Origin: a virus
DNA: 22,465 nucleotides
IMG/VR virus record: IMGVR_UViG_3300047649_000007
Coordinates: 34,366 to 56,830 of that record
Strand: one strand, 5' to 3'
Shown here: piece by piece, positions 14,947 through 20,940 of the stretch
Layout of the letters: the number at the start of each line of letters is the position of its first letter
How positions within the stretch are numbered: the stretch's first letter is position 1
The notes under the pieces: generated by a model
Told to the model about the DNA's origin: nothing
Database searches by the model: none
Seen by the model: the letters and a program-made list of their open reading frames with translations, nothing else
Position numbers and translations under genes: made by a program

Positions 14947-15513
14947 GGTTTTTCCCCTTTCGGCTGGCTTTGATTTTGAATCTTTTATGGCAATATGAGA
15001 ACCTGCACGCCCGTTATCTACAAGAGCTACATGATTCCCACAAATTGCTTGTTGGTCTATAACACCATTTTTTTGAGGTACCCATTTGCACCCATAACCG
15101 CAACTGATTTCGCGCTTGCCATCTTTTATGGCTTGAATAATATCGCGGTCAGCAGCAAATATATCTCCTACTAAACATCCTGCGTCTTTGCCTGTGCCTT
15201 TATGAACGTTTTCAACGTGCCCTTTGGCGTAATAGGCGAAGTTGTCAGGCGTAATAAGTGGTACTGGTGGGTGATCGTCTGTGAACGCCTTACCCTCAAA
15301 AGAAGCTATTGCAGCAAGTGAGAATACCTCTTCGGGGCGGCGTAATACGCGATACATTTTGTCGGGTTCTGCACTATCAAGCCCTATAAGGTCACGCCCT
15401 GCATATTCGTAGTATCCTGTTCGGGCAAGTGGAACATTGCGACAAATTAGATTTCCATCCGGTGTTTCTGTCATGTTTTCGCTTATCTGACTACCAAAAT
15501 AAGCGGTTGGCAT
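14212..15513 (-). CDS. Prohead protease (DUF2213) fused to scaffold
   Basis: Residues 1-175 match the DUF2213 prohead serine protease: FTDDHPP with His81, then REISCGY with the likely nucleophile Ser137, then AICGNHVALVDNGRAG with His161. Residues 176-433 are a charged scaffold region, acidic through 205-335, with a coiled-coil-prone segment near 255-275 (ECLAKIMDRLEKLE) and a basic C-terminus. The protein should guide capsid assembly and then cleave the scaffold, and perhaps other head proteins. It lies upstream of cement and capsid genes, as expected. Catalytic roles of the residues are inferred from family patterns. Confidence 0.85.
   Translation of the reverse strand: MPTAYFGSQISENMTETPDGNLICRNVPLARTGYYEYAGRDLIGLDSAEPDKMYRVLRRPEEVFSLAAIASFEGKAFTDDHPPVPLITPDNFAYYAKGHVENVHKGTGKDAGCLVGDIFAADRDIIQAIKDGKREISCGYGCKWVPQKNGVIDQQAICGNHVALVDNGRAGSHIAIKDSKSKPAERGKTMSVEKKGNILGRMFKAFASDEGTTPEDIEEAMEVVPKGKVTDAEPVKPTTLEVKPEIHDEAPNPIMECLAKIMDRLEKLEAATAPKAEDDKDELEQLIGEKSHDEGDETPTEGIQEEEYDPIEGENSVTVSPENVPESQTAADSMSAMKAEAKRTRSLLAKVYKDKPAEFKAAAHDAVSAIRAAYGIGVPDNSGYANFAKLTAKASKQNAHDSAATAPEQRYAESQNAYDAMNPHKKAKMNGGK
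14944..14960 (-). promoter_or_regulatory. Internal ribosome binding site for the scaffold
   Basis: AAAGGGG (14960-14954) stands 7 nt before the in-frame ATG at residue 190 of the protease-scaffold gene, exactly at the junction between the protease domain and the scaffold region. Confidence 0.55.
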
Positions 15514-15543
15514 AATATCACTTCCTTAAAATAGACATGAAAA

Positions 15544-15561
15544 AAGAGCCATAAGGCTCTT
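15544..15561 (-). terminator. Terminator-like hairpin before the protease-scaffold gene
   Basis: On the minus strand AAGAGCC-TTAT-GGCTCTT is a perfect 7-bp stem followed by TTTTCATGTC. It overlaps the stop codon of the 68-aa gene and lies about 30 nt above the protease-scaffold start. Its CTTTTTTCATG shoulder resembles that of the hairpin at 4412-4445. Confidence 0.65.
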
Positions 15562-15766
15562 AATGCTTTGATTCAATATCAGATATTTCTTTTTTCTTTT
15601 CCGTGTTATCAAATCCTGAAAACTGCATTATTTCTTCAAATGTATTGAAATGGCGTGTTCTACTCATATCGCCACATTTTACTGTAGATTCATAACTATC
15701 AACTTCAACAATTGTTCTCTGAACCAATTGACCACTTTCATATTTTTCAATCGTTGTCTTAGTCAT
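15560..15766 (-). CDS. Small protein of unknown function (68 aa)
   Basis: The protein begins MTKTTIEKYESGQLVQRTIVE and ends in a highly charged tail (NTEKKKEISDIESKH). I do not recognise a family. It has no signal peptide or membrane segment. The ATG at 15766 is chosen over one 5 codons upstream (15781) because GGAGG lies 8 nt before it, within the end of the previous gene. It overlaps that gene by 8 nt. Its 3' end forms part of a terminator-like hairpin. Confidence 0.7.
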   Translation of the reverse strand: MTKTTIEKYESGQLVQRTIVEVDSYESTVKCGDMSRTRHFNTFEEIMQFSGFDNTEKKKEISDIESKH

Positions 15767-16097
15767 TTTCAACGCCTCCAAGCTCGTTTTCCTCAGGTAA
15801 ATATCGCTTAATTATTGTTGAATAAATACGATCGTGGTCATTTTCATCGTTGGTTATTTCAGCAAGCTGCGGCAAATCCTCCGGTGGAGCTTTAAGCATA
15901 AGTTTTAGCCCTATTGATATAGCGTTATTCTCCATGTCACGGGCTTGGTTAAGTACATCAAGGTAAGTTTCTTCTGAATCTTCTTCGGCTTCGCTGTAGG
16001 CTATTGCAGCGGCTTGCTTTGGCGGTTTGCCGTTTTTTTCTTCAATCGCAATATTACGTGATATATCTTTTTCACTTTTTCCTTTAACAAGTGGCAT
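15759..16097 (-). CDS. Small acidic protein of unknown function (112 aa)
   Basis: The N-terminus, MPLVKGKSEKDISRNIAIEE followed by NGKPPKQAAAIAYSEA, is a motif I recall from many small phage proteins, with the shape 'MP...GxSxxxIxxNI...G.P.KQAxAIA'. The remainder is strongly acidic and helical. The function is unknown. It lies between the MuF minor head protein and the protease-scaffold gene, suggesting a head-assembly accessory role, but that is only inferred from position. Confidence 0.72.
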   Translation of the reverse strand: MPLVKGKSEKDISRNIAIEEKNGKPPKQAAAIAYSEAEEDSEETYLDVLNQARDMENNAISIGLKLMLKAPPEDLPQLAEITNDENDHDRIYSTIIKRYLPEENELGGVEND

Positions 16098-16101
16098 AAA
16101 A

Positions 16102-16947
16102 TCACCTCATTCCAAATTCTTTTTCAAATTGTGTTTTACTCATGGAAGTTATCGTACCATTTGCGTAAACATTGTGAGGCCACGAAACATTTTGCCATCT
16201 TATAATAACTTGGGCATAACATCGACATCTGAATATTTCACCCGGGCCGTAATGCCCATTGCTCTTTTCCCCCACAAGTTCTTCCGGTGCTGGCTTGTCA
16301 GAATATCGAAACATTACATTGTCCATTTTTACATGACTCTTGCGGGCACGCTGATCTTCCGAGGTATGCCATATGCACCAATCATGGTTGCCGTCCTCTG
16401 CCTGCGCTTGTATAAGTGCCGAATGCGCCTTAGATACTTCCGTGGTGGCTATAAGTTCAACGTGACTGGCTGTAAGTCCTTTGGCAAACTCTTTAAATTC
16501 TGCATTGTCTTCAAGGCTTCTACCACCCTCGATTGAATATTTAGCCGCTGTTTTTGTTATCTTTTCAGCTGCATCTTTGGGAACGCTTTTGATATACTTT
16601 ACATTGTCACCTATCAGTTCCCAGTACCGTTGACTTACTGTGTCCTGCTGATTAGCAAGCTTGGTACTAAGGTTCTGATACATCTTATTACCTTGCCCTG
16701 CCTCCGCCGCCGCCTGCCGCCATGTGTGCGAAGTCTCACTAAGGGTGTGTGTTACCATTGTCTTAGCAACCGCATTCGCCCAATCATCAAGCTGCGGAGA
16801 TTGCGAAAAGGTTTCAAGGGCGTTTTGAGCTTCCGAGATAGTATCTAATCCGCCCAAAAGGTCGAAAATAAACTTGCTGAGTTTGCTTAAGGCGGTTTTA
16901 TATTGTCGCTCAATGTTGCGCTTGGCATCCCATGCTTTAAATTTCAT
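16102..16947 (-). CDS. Phage minor head protein, MuF/SPP1 gp7-like
   Basis: This 281-aa protein has the C-terminal MuF domain: IATTEVSKAHSALIQAQAE (about residues 166-184), CIWHTSEDQRARKSHVKMDN (191-210) and GPGEIFRCRCYAQVI (234-248). The N-terminal half is helical. Members are head morphogenesis proteins located on the inside of the head near the portal, needed for proper packaging or ejection. Here there is no C-terminal toxin fusion; the protein ends shortly after the MuF domain. Its ATG overlaps the end of the 45-aa gene by 11 nt and lacks a good SD, so translation is probably coupled. Confidence 0.88.
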   Translation of the reverse strand: MKFKAWDAKRNIERQYKTALSKLSKFIFDLLGGLDTISEAQNALETFSQSPQLDDWANAVAKTMVTHTLSETSHTWRQAAAEAGQGNKMYQNLSTKLANQQDTVSQRYWELIGDNVKYIKSVPKDAAEKITKTAAKYSIEGGRSLEDNAEFKEFAKGLTASHVELIATTEVSKAHSALIQAQAEDGNHDWCIWHTSEDQRARKSHVKMDNVMFRYSDKPAPEELVGEKSNGHYGPGEIFRCRCYAQVIIRWQNVSWPHNVYANGTITSMSKTQFEKEFGMR

Positions 16948-17074
16948 TTTGCTTTTCTAACAGAATCAAATTTTTGATACGGCGGTTAAGTTCGTCCGGC
17001 ATAACTCCAAGCGGAGGCTTTGGCAATTCTGCATTGCCTTGAGAGTCACAAGAATAGATTTTAGATTTTTCCAT
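16937..17074 (-). CDS. Small protein of unknown function (45 aa)
   Basis: A 45-codon frame reads MEKSKIYSCDSQGNAELPKP, then PLGVMPDELNRRIKNLILLE and KQNEI. A strong SD, GGAGG (17088-17084), is 9 nt before the ATG. The end overlaps the ATG of the MuF gene, so it probably promotes translation of that gene. It is hydrophilic with a short C-terminal helix. I know no function. The ribosome site and overlap support it as a real gene despite its length. Confidence 0.75.
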   Translation of the reverse strand: MEKSKIYSCDSQGNAELPKPPLGVMPDELNRRIKNLILLEKQNEI

Positions 17075-17162
17075 TTTTTATATCCTCCATATCTTCACTT
17101 TAACAACAATTTGATTAAGAATTTGAACAACTGTAACAACTTGAATTGATATTTTCATATCT

Positions 17163-18044
17163 TCAATCTTCATCGTCTAACGAATCATAAAGATATGAAG
17201 AAATATCCTTGAGCCTTTCCTTAATTACATCAATATATTTTTGAAACTCATCTTGATTTTTTCCCATTGCTATTTGTGAACTTCCATTGTTGTTTACAAG
17301 TTTCAATCCATATCGGCTTATAATGTCTTTTACAGGCATTTTGCGTATTTGATTTTCAAAATTATATTGTTGTCTAGTCTCTGATACTTCGTTTTTTTCA
17401 GTACCAGTTGAAAAATCAACAATGCGGCCGTTTCTCAGCCCGTTATTGCCATTTACTAGTCGCAGTCCAATTCCTCGATTGTTGTTAATCCAATTGGATG
17501 CACTTTCTTCTTGCGATAGCATTTTTCTATTGTACTCGTAAAATGCTATCTTTTCTTGCAAATGCTGAATGCTTAAGTTTCGCGGTTCGCTTTCGCCTTT
17601 TTTATTATTGATATCTTTTGCTCTTTCGATTTCCAATCGTGCATCTTTAATGCCGCGATTTATATGGTCAAGCTCATCTTTTCTTATTTTCTCTGCCCAA
17701 GTTATTTGCTTTGGAGTACCTTTCAAGGGAGAATTATACTTTTCCTGCTCCATATTTGAAGATAGACTGCTAACCGGTTTGTCTTTTTTCCACCAGCTTT
17801 TAATGTTTTTCCCTTGTGCCGATTTTGGCACCGCACCGCCAACAATATTTCCATCATCGTCAATCTTGATGTGCCTGCCTGAATGTTCCCCATATTCGTT
17901 CTCACCACCACCAGTTGTTATCCAGTGGTCGGCATCGTGAGCAAAACCCGAAAGAGACATAAGTTTCGTATTCCACTGCAATAGATTTACGAAATCTTTC
18001 AATATCAAAACATATTCATGTATTGCTTCGCGTTGACTTATCAT
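17163..18044 (-). CDS. Unknown head-region protein, AT-rich (293 aa)
   Basis: The start is MISQREA, with GGGAGGG upstream, in a 29-nt overlap with the portal gene; an extension to 18062 is less likely. Residues about 36-75 contain DADHWITTGGG and then HIKIDDDGNIVGGAVPKSAQGK, a W-I-T...G...IDxxGNIVGG pattern I recall from proteins encoded near phage portals. A second motif, TPKQITWAEKIRKDEL (about 110-125), starts a long charged helical region, and the C-terminus is acidic. The coding sequence is visibly more AT-rich than the portal and MuF genes. It may be acquired cargo that is packaged in the head. I cannot assign an activity. Confidence 0.7.
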   Translation of the reverse strand: MISQREAIHEYVLILKDFVNLLQWNTKLMSLSGFAHDADHWITTGGGENEYGEHSGRHIKIDDDGNIVGGAVPKSAQGKNIKSWWKKDKPVSSLSSNMEQEKYNSPLKGTPKQITWAEKIRKDELDHINRGIKDARLEIERAKDINNKKGESEPRNLSIQHLQEKIAFYEYNRKMLSQEESASNWINNNRGIGLRLVNGNNGLRNGRIVDFSTGTEKNEVSETRQQYNFENQIRKMPVKDIISRYGLKLVNNNGSSQIAMGKNQDEFQKYIDVIKERLKDISSYLYDSLDDED

Positions 18045-19515
18045 TTTCAAACCCTCCCACATTGGTATTTTCTAAATTGAGGTCATTCTGCGGCGGTACA
18101 TCCCCAATATCCGGCACGTTGTCAGCCTGCTCGATGTCCTCGTCTGTAATGTTACCCCACATTCCGGTGCTATCAGACATGTTTTTAAGTTCTTTTAATG
18201 TTGTTGCTTGGGTTGTAGCTCCGGCTGTAAACGGTGCTAATATAGCCGTTGTGCGTGATGCTGCAATGTCTGACTTTTCCTTTTCAGTTGGGATTCTGAC
18301 TGGATTAAATGACGGATTAATATCATCTGGTACTGCACCAAATTCAGACATACAGATAATAGGCAATAATTGTTCCATGGGTGGTCTTATTCTGTTTTCT
18401 TGTATACCCTCAACTAGCGAATAATAGTTGTCCATGTCAGCATCGCCAGTAGCGTCCATGCCGCCTGGAGAACGCCCAAATAGAATTGTAATGGGTATGC
18501 CTGTGACGCTTGACAAGGCATACATAAAGACCTCAAATACATCTTTAAGTCCTGCAAAACTGTATTGACGTGTTGATAAGTCATCTTCTTTACCTATGAT
18601 TTGAGCGTGAAAACTTGAACGCAAAACAGATTGTGCGTGAAGCGTGTCCCACAATTTATTTTGTGCGGTTCGTGATCCCATTGCTATCATCTGTTCTAAA
18701 TCATCTGACTTCTGCACCCAAACATTGGCTTGAAAAAGAAGATTTGCAATGTTGAAGCGCGTATTGTCATACTGCTTTAATTCTTCAAGAACTGTTTCAA
18801 TGATAGAAGCACCCCAGTATTGTTCTGCAAGCATATCCCAATATGGCAATTCCTCACCTTGAAAACGTACTATACGGCTGTTGTGTACTTTCATATCCGC
18901 TGCGCCGTTTTCAGAGGTACGAACTTGATAATATTCAGGCAAGCCGAAAGCAGAGCTACCAATATCATCTACAATATTAAGGTCGGGATATATGCCACTC
19001 CAACGGTCGACTATGTAAATGCCCTTGAAACTGCCCGGCTCAATTGAATCAACGTCAAGCGGCTGGTCTAACATATCACCTTGACCATCAATCATAATCA
19101 GCCCTGCTGCGCCACCGAACAATCTTCCCCATTTCAAACCCGTTTCAATTTTCTTTTTTAATCCTGTTTGCTTTATGCAGCGTTCAACAGCGTCTTTTTG
19201 GTCGGGAGTAATTTGCGAGTCTATCTTAAGCCAATGAGCACAGGCATCTTCAATAGGCTTATTGACAATACGCTTTAATATACCCGAGCCACGATAAAGC
19301 GCTATTAATTGCATGTAGTTGAGCGTTTCTCTTGTGTACTGATATTCAACACTCTCTGCCATGCTTTCAGTGCCATAGCCAATATTAGCAGCAGGGTTAC
19401 TATAAGCATCTTGCGCGGCCTGCTGTGGCTCTGCGGCTGGCTGTGTAATATTCGGCTTTGTGTCTTTTGCTCGTTGCTGTGCCGCCGCCCGACGCTGTGA
19501 ACTGCGTTTGCTCAT
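18016..19515 (-). CDS. Portal protein (DUF1073 family)
   Basis: The 499-aa protein matches the DUF1073/Phage_portal family: LNYMQLIALYRGSGILKRIV at the start of the core, the following EDACAHWLKID, then KWGRLFGGAAGLIMIDGQ, RWSGIYPDLNIVDD, VHNSRIVRFQGEELPYW, and the C-terminal LSSVTGIPITILFGRSPGGM. It forms the dodecameric DNA channel of the head. The N-terminal 60 residues are Gln/Ala-rich and probably disordered. I chose the ATG at 19515 because GGAAGTG precedes it. The ATG at 19533, fused to the upstream TAA, has no SD but would only add six residues. Confidence 0.9.
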   Translation of the reverse strand: MSKRSSQRRAAAQQRAKDTKPNITQPAAEPQQAAQDAYSNPAANIGYGTESMAESVEYQYTRETLNYMQLIALYRGSGILKRIVNKPIEDACAHWLKIDSQITPDQKDAVERCIKQTGLKKKIETGLKWGRLFGGAAGLIMIDGQGDMLDQPLDVDSIEPGSFKGIYIVDRWSGIYPDLNIVDDIGSSAFGLPEYYQVRTSENGAADMKVHNSRIVRFQGEELPYWDMLAEQYWGASIIETVLEELKQYDNTRFNIANLLFQANVWVQKSDDLEQMIAMGSRTAQNKLWDTLHAQSVLRSSFHAQIIGKEDDLSTRQYSFAGLKDVFEVFMYALSSVTGIPITILFGRSPGGMDATGDADMDNYYSLVEGIQENRIRPPMEQLLPIICMSEFGAVPDDINPSFNPVRIPTEKEKSDIAASRTTAILAPFTAGATTQATTLKELKNMSDSTGMWGNITDEDIEQADNVPDIGDVPPQNDLNLENTNVGGFENDKSTRSNT

Positions 19516-19533
19516 GGTTTCACTTCCGTTCAT

Positions 19534-20223
19534 TTATGCTGTTAGTCTTGGCAAATATGCAAATCGCATTATTTGTTCGCCATATGATTTGCAGACTTTA
19601 TATATTTCCTTGTAGTGAGTACCTTTTTGCATTTCCTCATCAATGGTATGAAGAATCATATCTTCCAAAAATCCAATTGTTGAAATGACTTTGAAAGAAA
19701 CCGTTTCACGTTGTCCTGATTCTATACCGACAAGTGAATTGACAAGTTTTGAATAGATGTTATAGGCTTGCTTGCGCATGTTCCGACTGCCCTGCGTCTC
19801 TGAATATTCGATAAGGTTTGCAATTGTATCGGTTTCTGAACGGCGGATTAGCTTGCCTTGCTTGCGCGTCATGAGCCATTCACTGGATTGACGCTCTTTT
19901 ATAAACGATTCCATTTCATTAAAAACGTTAATATATTTGAGCTTCCATTGAAGTGCTTTTTGACCTGTAAATCCCATTGCAAGAAGTGAAAAACCATCAC
20001 GGGTGCATAAGTATTCGGGGTAACGCTGCCCGTTCTGCTCATTGACATATTCAGAGAAAATAAAATAGCGTTTGAGGGTGTCACCATTTTTGGATATACC
20101 CTCAATGAGACTTTTAATATCCCTCAACATATGGAAATGGTCTTTTTCAAATCTTTCTGCAACAGTTCGGCTACTTACAACCGCTTGCTCTTTTTGTTCA
20201 AAAATCATAAGTTCGTTTTTCAT
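19534..20223 (-). CDS. Rha-family phage regulatory protein
   Basis: Residues about 8-110 match the Rha (pRha) domain: VVSSRTVAERFEKDHFHMLRDI, FIFSEYVNEQNGQRYPEYLC, TRDGFSLLAMGFTGQKALQW and the closing INVFNEMESFI. The C-terminal part (WLMTRKQGKLIRRSETDTIA, then YSETQGSRNMRKQAYNIYSK) resembles C-terminal domains found on such phage regulators. Rha proteins act in early lysis-lysogeny control or as antirepressors. Its place between terminase and portal, in a late packaging block, is unusual. A hairpin terminator stands upstream, and the start has TTTAGGAGATATGTT before the ATG. DNA binding is inferred from the family. Confidence 0.87.
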   Translation of the reverse strand: MKNELMIFEQKEQAVVSSRTVAERFEKDHFHMLRDIKSLIEGISKNGDTLKRYFIFSEYVNEQNGQRYPEYLCTRDGFSLLAMGFTGQKALQWKLKYINVFNEMESFIKERQSSEWLMTRKQGKLIRRSETDTIANLIEYSETQGSRNMRKQAYNIYSKLVNSLVGIESGQRETVSFKVISTIGFLEDMILHTIDEEMQKGTHYKEIYKVCKSYGEQIMRFAYLPRLTA

Positions 20224-20285
20224 AACATATCTCCTAAATTTTTATTTGGCTGTGGAGTGTGAGCCTATAAACGGGCATAAAAATA

Positions 20286-20306
20286 GCGTGTAGCCGCAGT
20301 ACACGC
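20286..20306 (-). terminator. Terminator between the 108-aa gene and rha-like gene
   Basis: On the minus strand GCGTGTA and TACACGC form a perfect 7-bp stem with a 7-nt loop, followed by TATTTTTATGCCC. It begins 7 nt after the stop of the 108-aa gene and should end its transcript. Confidence 0.75.
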
Positions 20307-20313
20307 ATTGAAC

Positions 20314-20640
20314 CTATCTTTCAAGATAATAAGTCATCTGGTCATTTTCCTTAAACATTCCGGTCATAACCCATCCACCAAAATTAATCATTCTTGCAGC
20401 AGTTTCAAGACTAGTGGTACGTCTAAACATTGGAATGCCGTTAAAAATGTGCTTGTGGGTTTCGGATGCATTCATTAACGGTAAATATCTTTTGTCACCC
20501 TCAAATGGAGTTATACCTATTTGATTCTTTTCGGGAAATGGGATTTCGGCATGATCGGGAATAGAAAATGGGTCAACATCTTTTTTCTTGCTGATTATTT
20601 CATCGAATAGCTGATCCCTTGTTACTGTTATAGCTTTCAC
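20314..20640 (-). CDS. Unknown protein between terminators (108 aa)
   Basis: The protein begins MKAITVTRDQLFDEIISKKK and has IFNGIPMFRRTTSLETAARM, then NFGGWVMTGMFKENDQMTYYLER, at its C-terminal half. I recognise no family. The start is GTG with TTTGAGGTGA just upstream. It is separated on both sides by hairpin terminators and from the terminase by a 230-nt gap, so it is probably a separate insert, perhaps a moron with its own promoter. No signal peptide or membrane helix is visible. Confidence 0.65.
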   Translation of the reverse strand: MKAITVTRDQLFDEIISKKKDVDPFSIPDHAEIPFPEKNQIGITPFEGDKRYLPLMNASETHKHIFNGIPMFRRTTSLETAARMINFGGWVMTGMFKENDQMTYYLER

Positions 20641-20664
20641 TTTCTCACCTCAAAGCGTAAAAAT

Positions 20665-20680
20665 AAGGCCTTGCGGCCTT
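20665..20680 (-). terminator. Terminator-like hairpin upstream of the 108-aa gene
   Basis: On the minus strand AAGGCC-GCAA-GGCCTT is a perfect 6-bp stem with a stable tetraloop, followed by ATTTTTACGC. It could end transcripts coming from the terminase genes. It lies just before the SD and GTG of the 108-aa gene. Confidence 0.7.
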
Positions 20681-20814
20681 TAATTCAATTAGACAAAATA
20701 AATGTTTAGGATAATTAGGTTCGTCATTATCACAATAGGAATTATCTAGTTATGCGGCTTATTTTGCCCTTACCATTAAATAATCATTGTGATTTTGTAC
20801 AAACGCATAATGTA

Positions 20815-20827
20815 TATGCAATGCATA
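20815..20827. promoter_or_regulatory. 13-bp perfect dyad, possible operator
   Basis: TATGCA-A-TGCATA is a perfect inverted repeat with one central base. It lies in the AT-rich gap upstream of the 108-aa and Rha-like genes. It could be a binding site for a repressor, but a dyad this short in AT-rich DNA may be chance. Confidence 0.25.
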
Positions 20828-20871
20828 AAAGTTGAATAATTAAGGAATTTATGAATTATTATACGATTTGG

Positions 20872-20940
20872 TTAAATTTGCATCGGTTCACCTAAGAACA
20901 AGTATCCCCACCATTTACGCAATTTCTTAAACAGTTTCAT
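20872..20940 (-). CDS. 22-aa cationic micro-ORF coupled to the large terminase
   Basis: Its ATG shares one base with the terminase stop (TAATG), with GGAGG about 10 nt upstream in the last terminase codons. The peptide MKLFKKLRKWWGYLFLGEPM plus QI is amphipathic, with five or six basic residues and a Trp/Phe/Leu face. The function is unknown. The combination of overlap and ribosome site suggests it is translated, but the length makes chance possible. Confidence 0.45.
   Translation of the reverse strand: MKLFKKLRKWWGYLFLGEPMQI

Larger units (their letters stand above)
20641..20871. other. Non-coding AT-rich gap with small dyads
   Basis: This 231-nt stretch between the terminase micro-ORF and the 108-aa gene holds no open frame longer than about 16 codons on the minus strand. 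It contains a terminator-like hairpin (20665-20680), a 13-bp dyad TATGCA-A-TGCATA (20815-20827), and an inverted pair ATCACAAT/ATTGTGAT (20729-20736 and 20786-20793). No promoter close to consensus was found, though weak AT-rich candidates exist. Confidence 0.6.

Noticed and set aside
16102-16947. MuF protein as a polymorphic toxin carrier
   Set aside because: The protein ends shortly after the MuF domain, with no C-terminal toxin module.
17078-17173. A 31-codon minus-strand frame between the 293-aa gene and the 45-aa gene
   Set aside because: It starts inside the upstream gene without a recognisable ribosome site, has a low-complexity Val/Ile/Lys composition, and looks like spacer DNA. It may be a leader but cannot be supported.
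20700-20870. Promoter candidates in the terminase/108-aa gap, such as TTCAAC-16-TACATT on the minus strand
   Set aside because: Matches to the consensus are too weak to separate from chance in AT-rich DNA.
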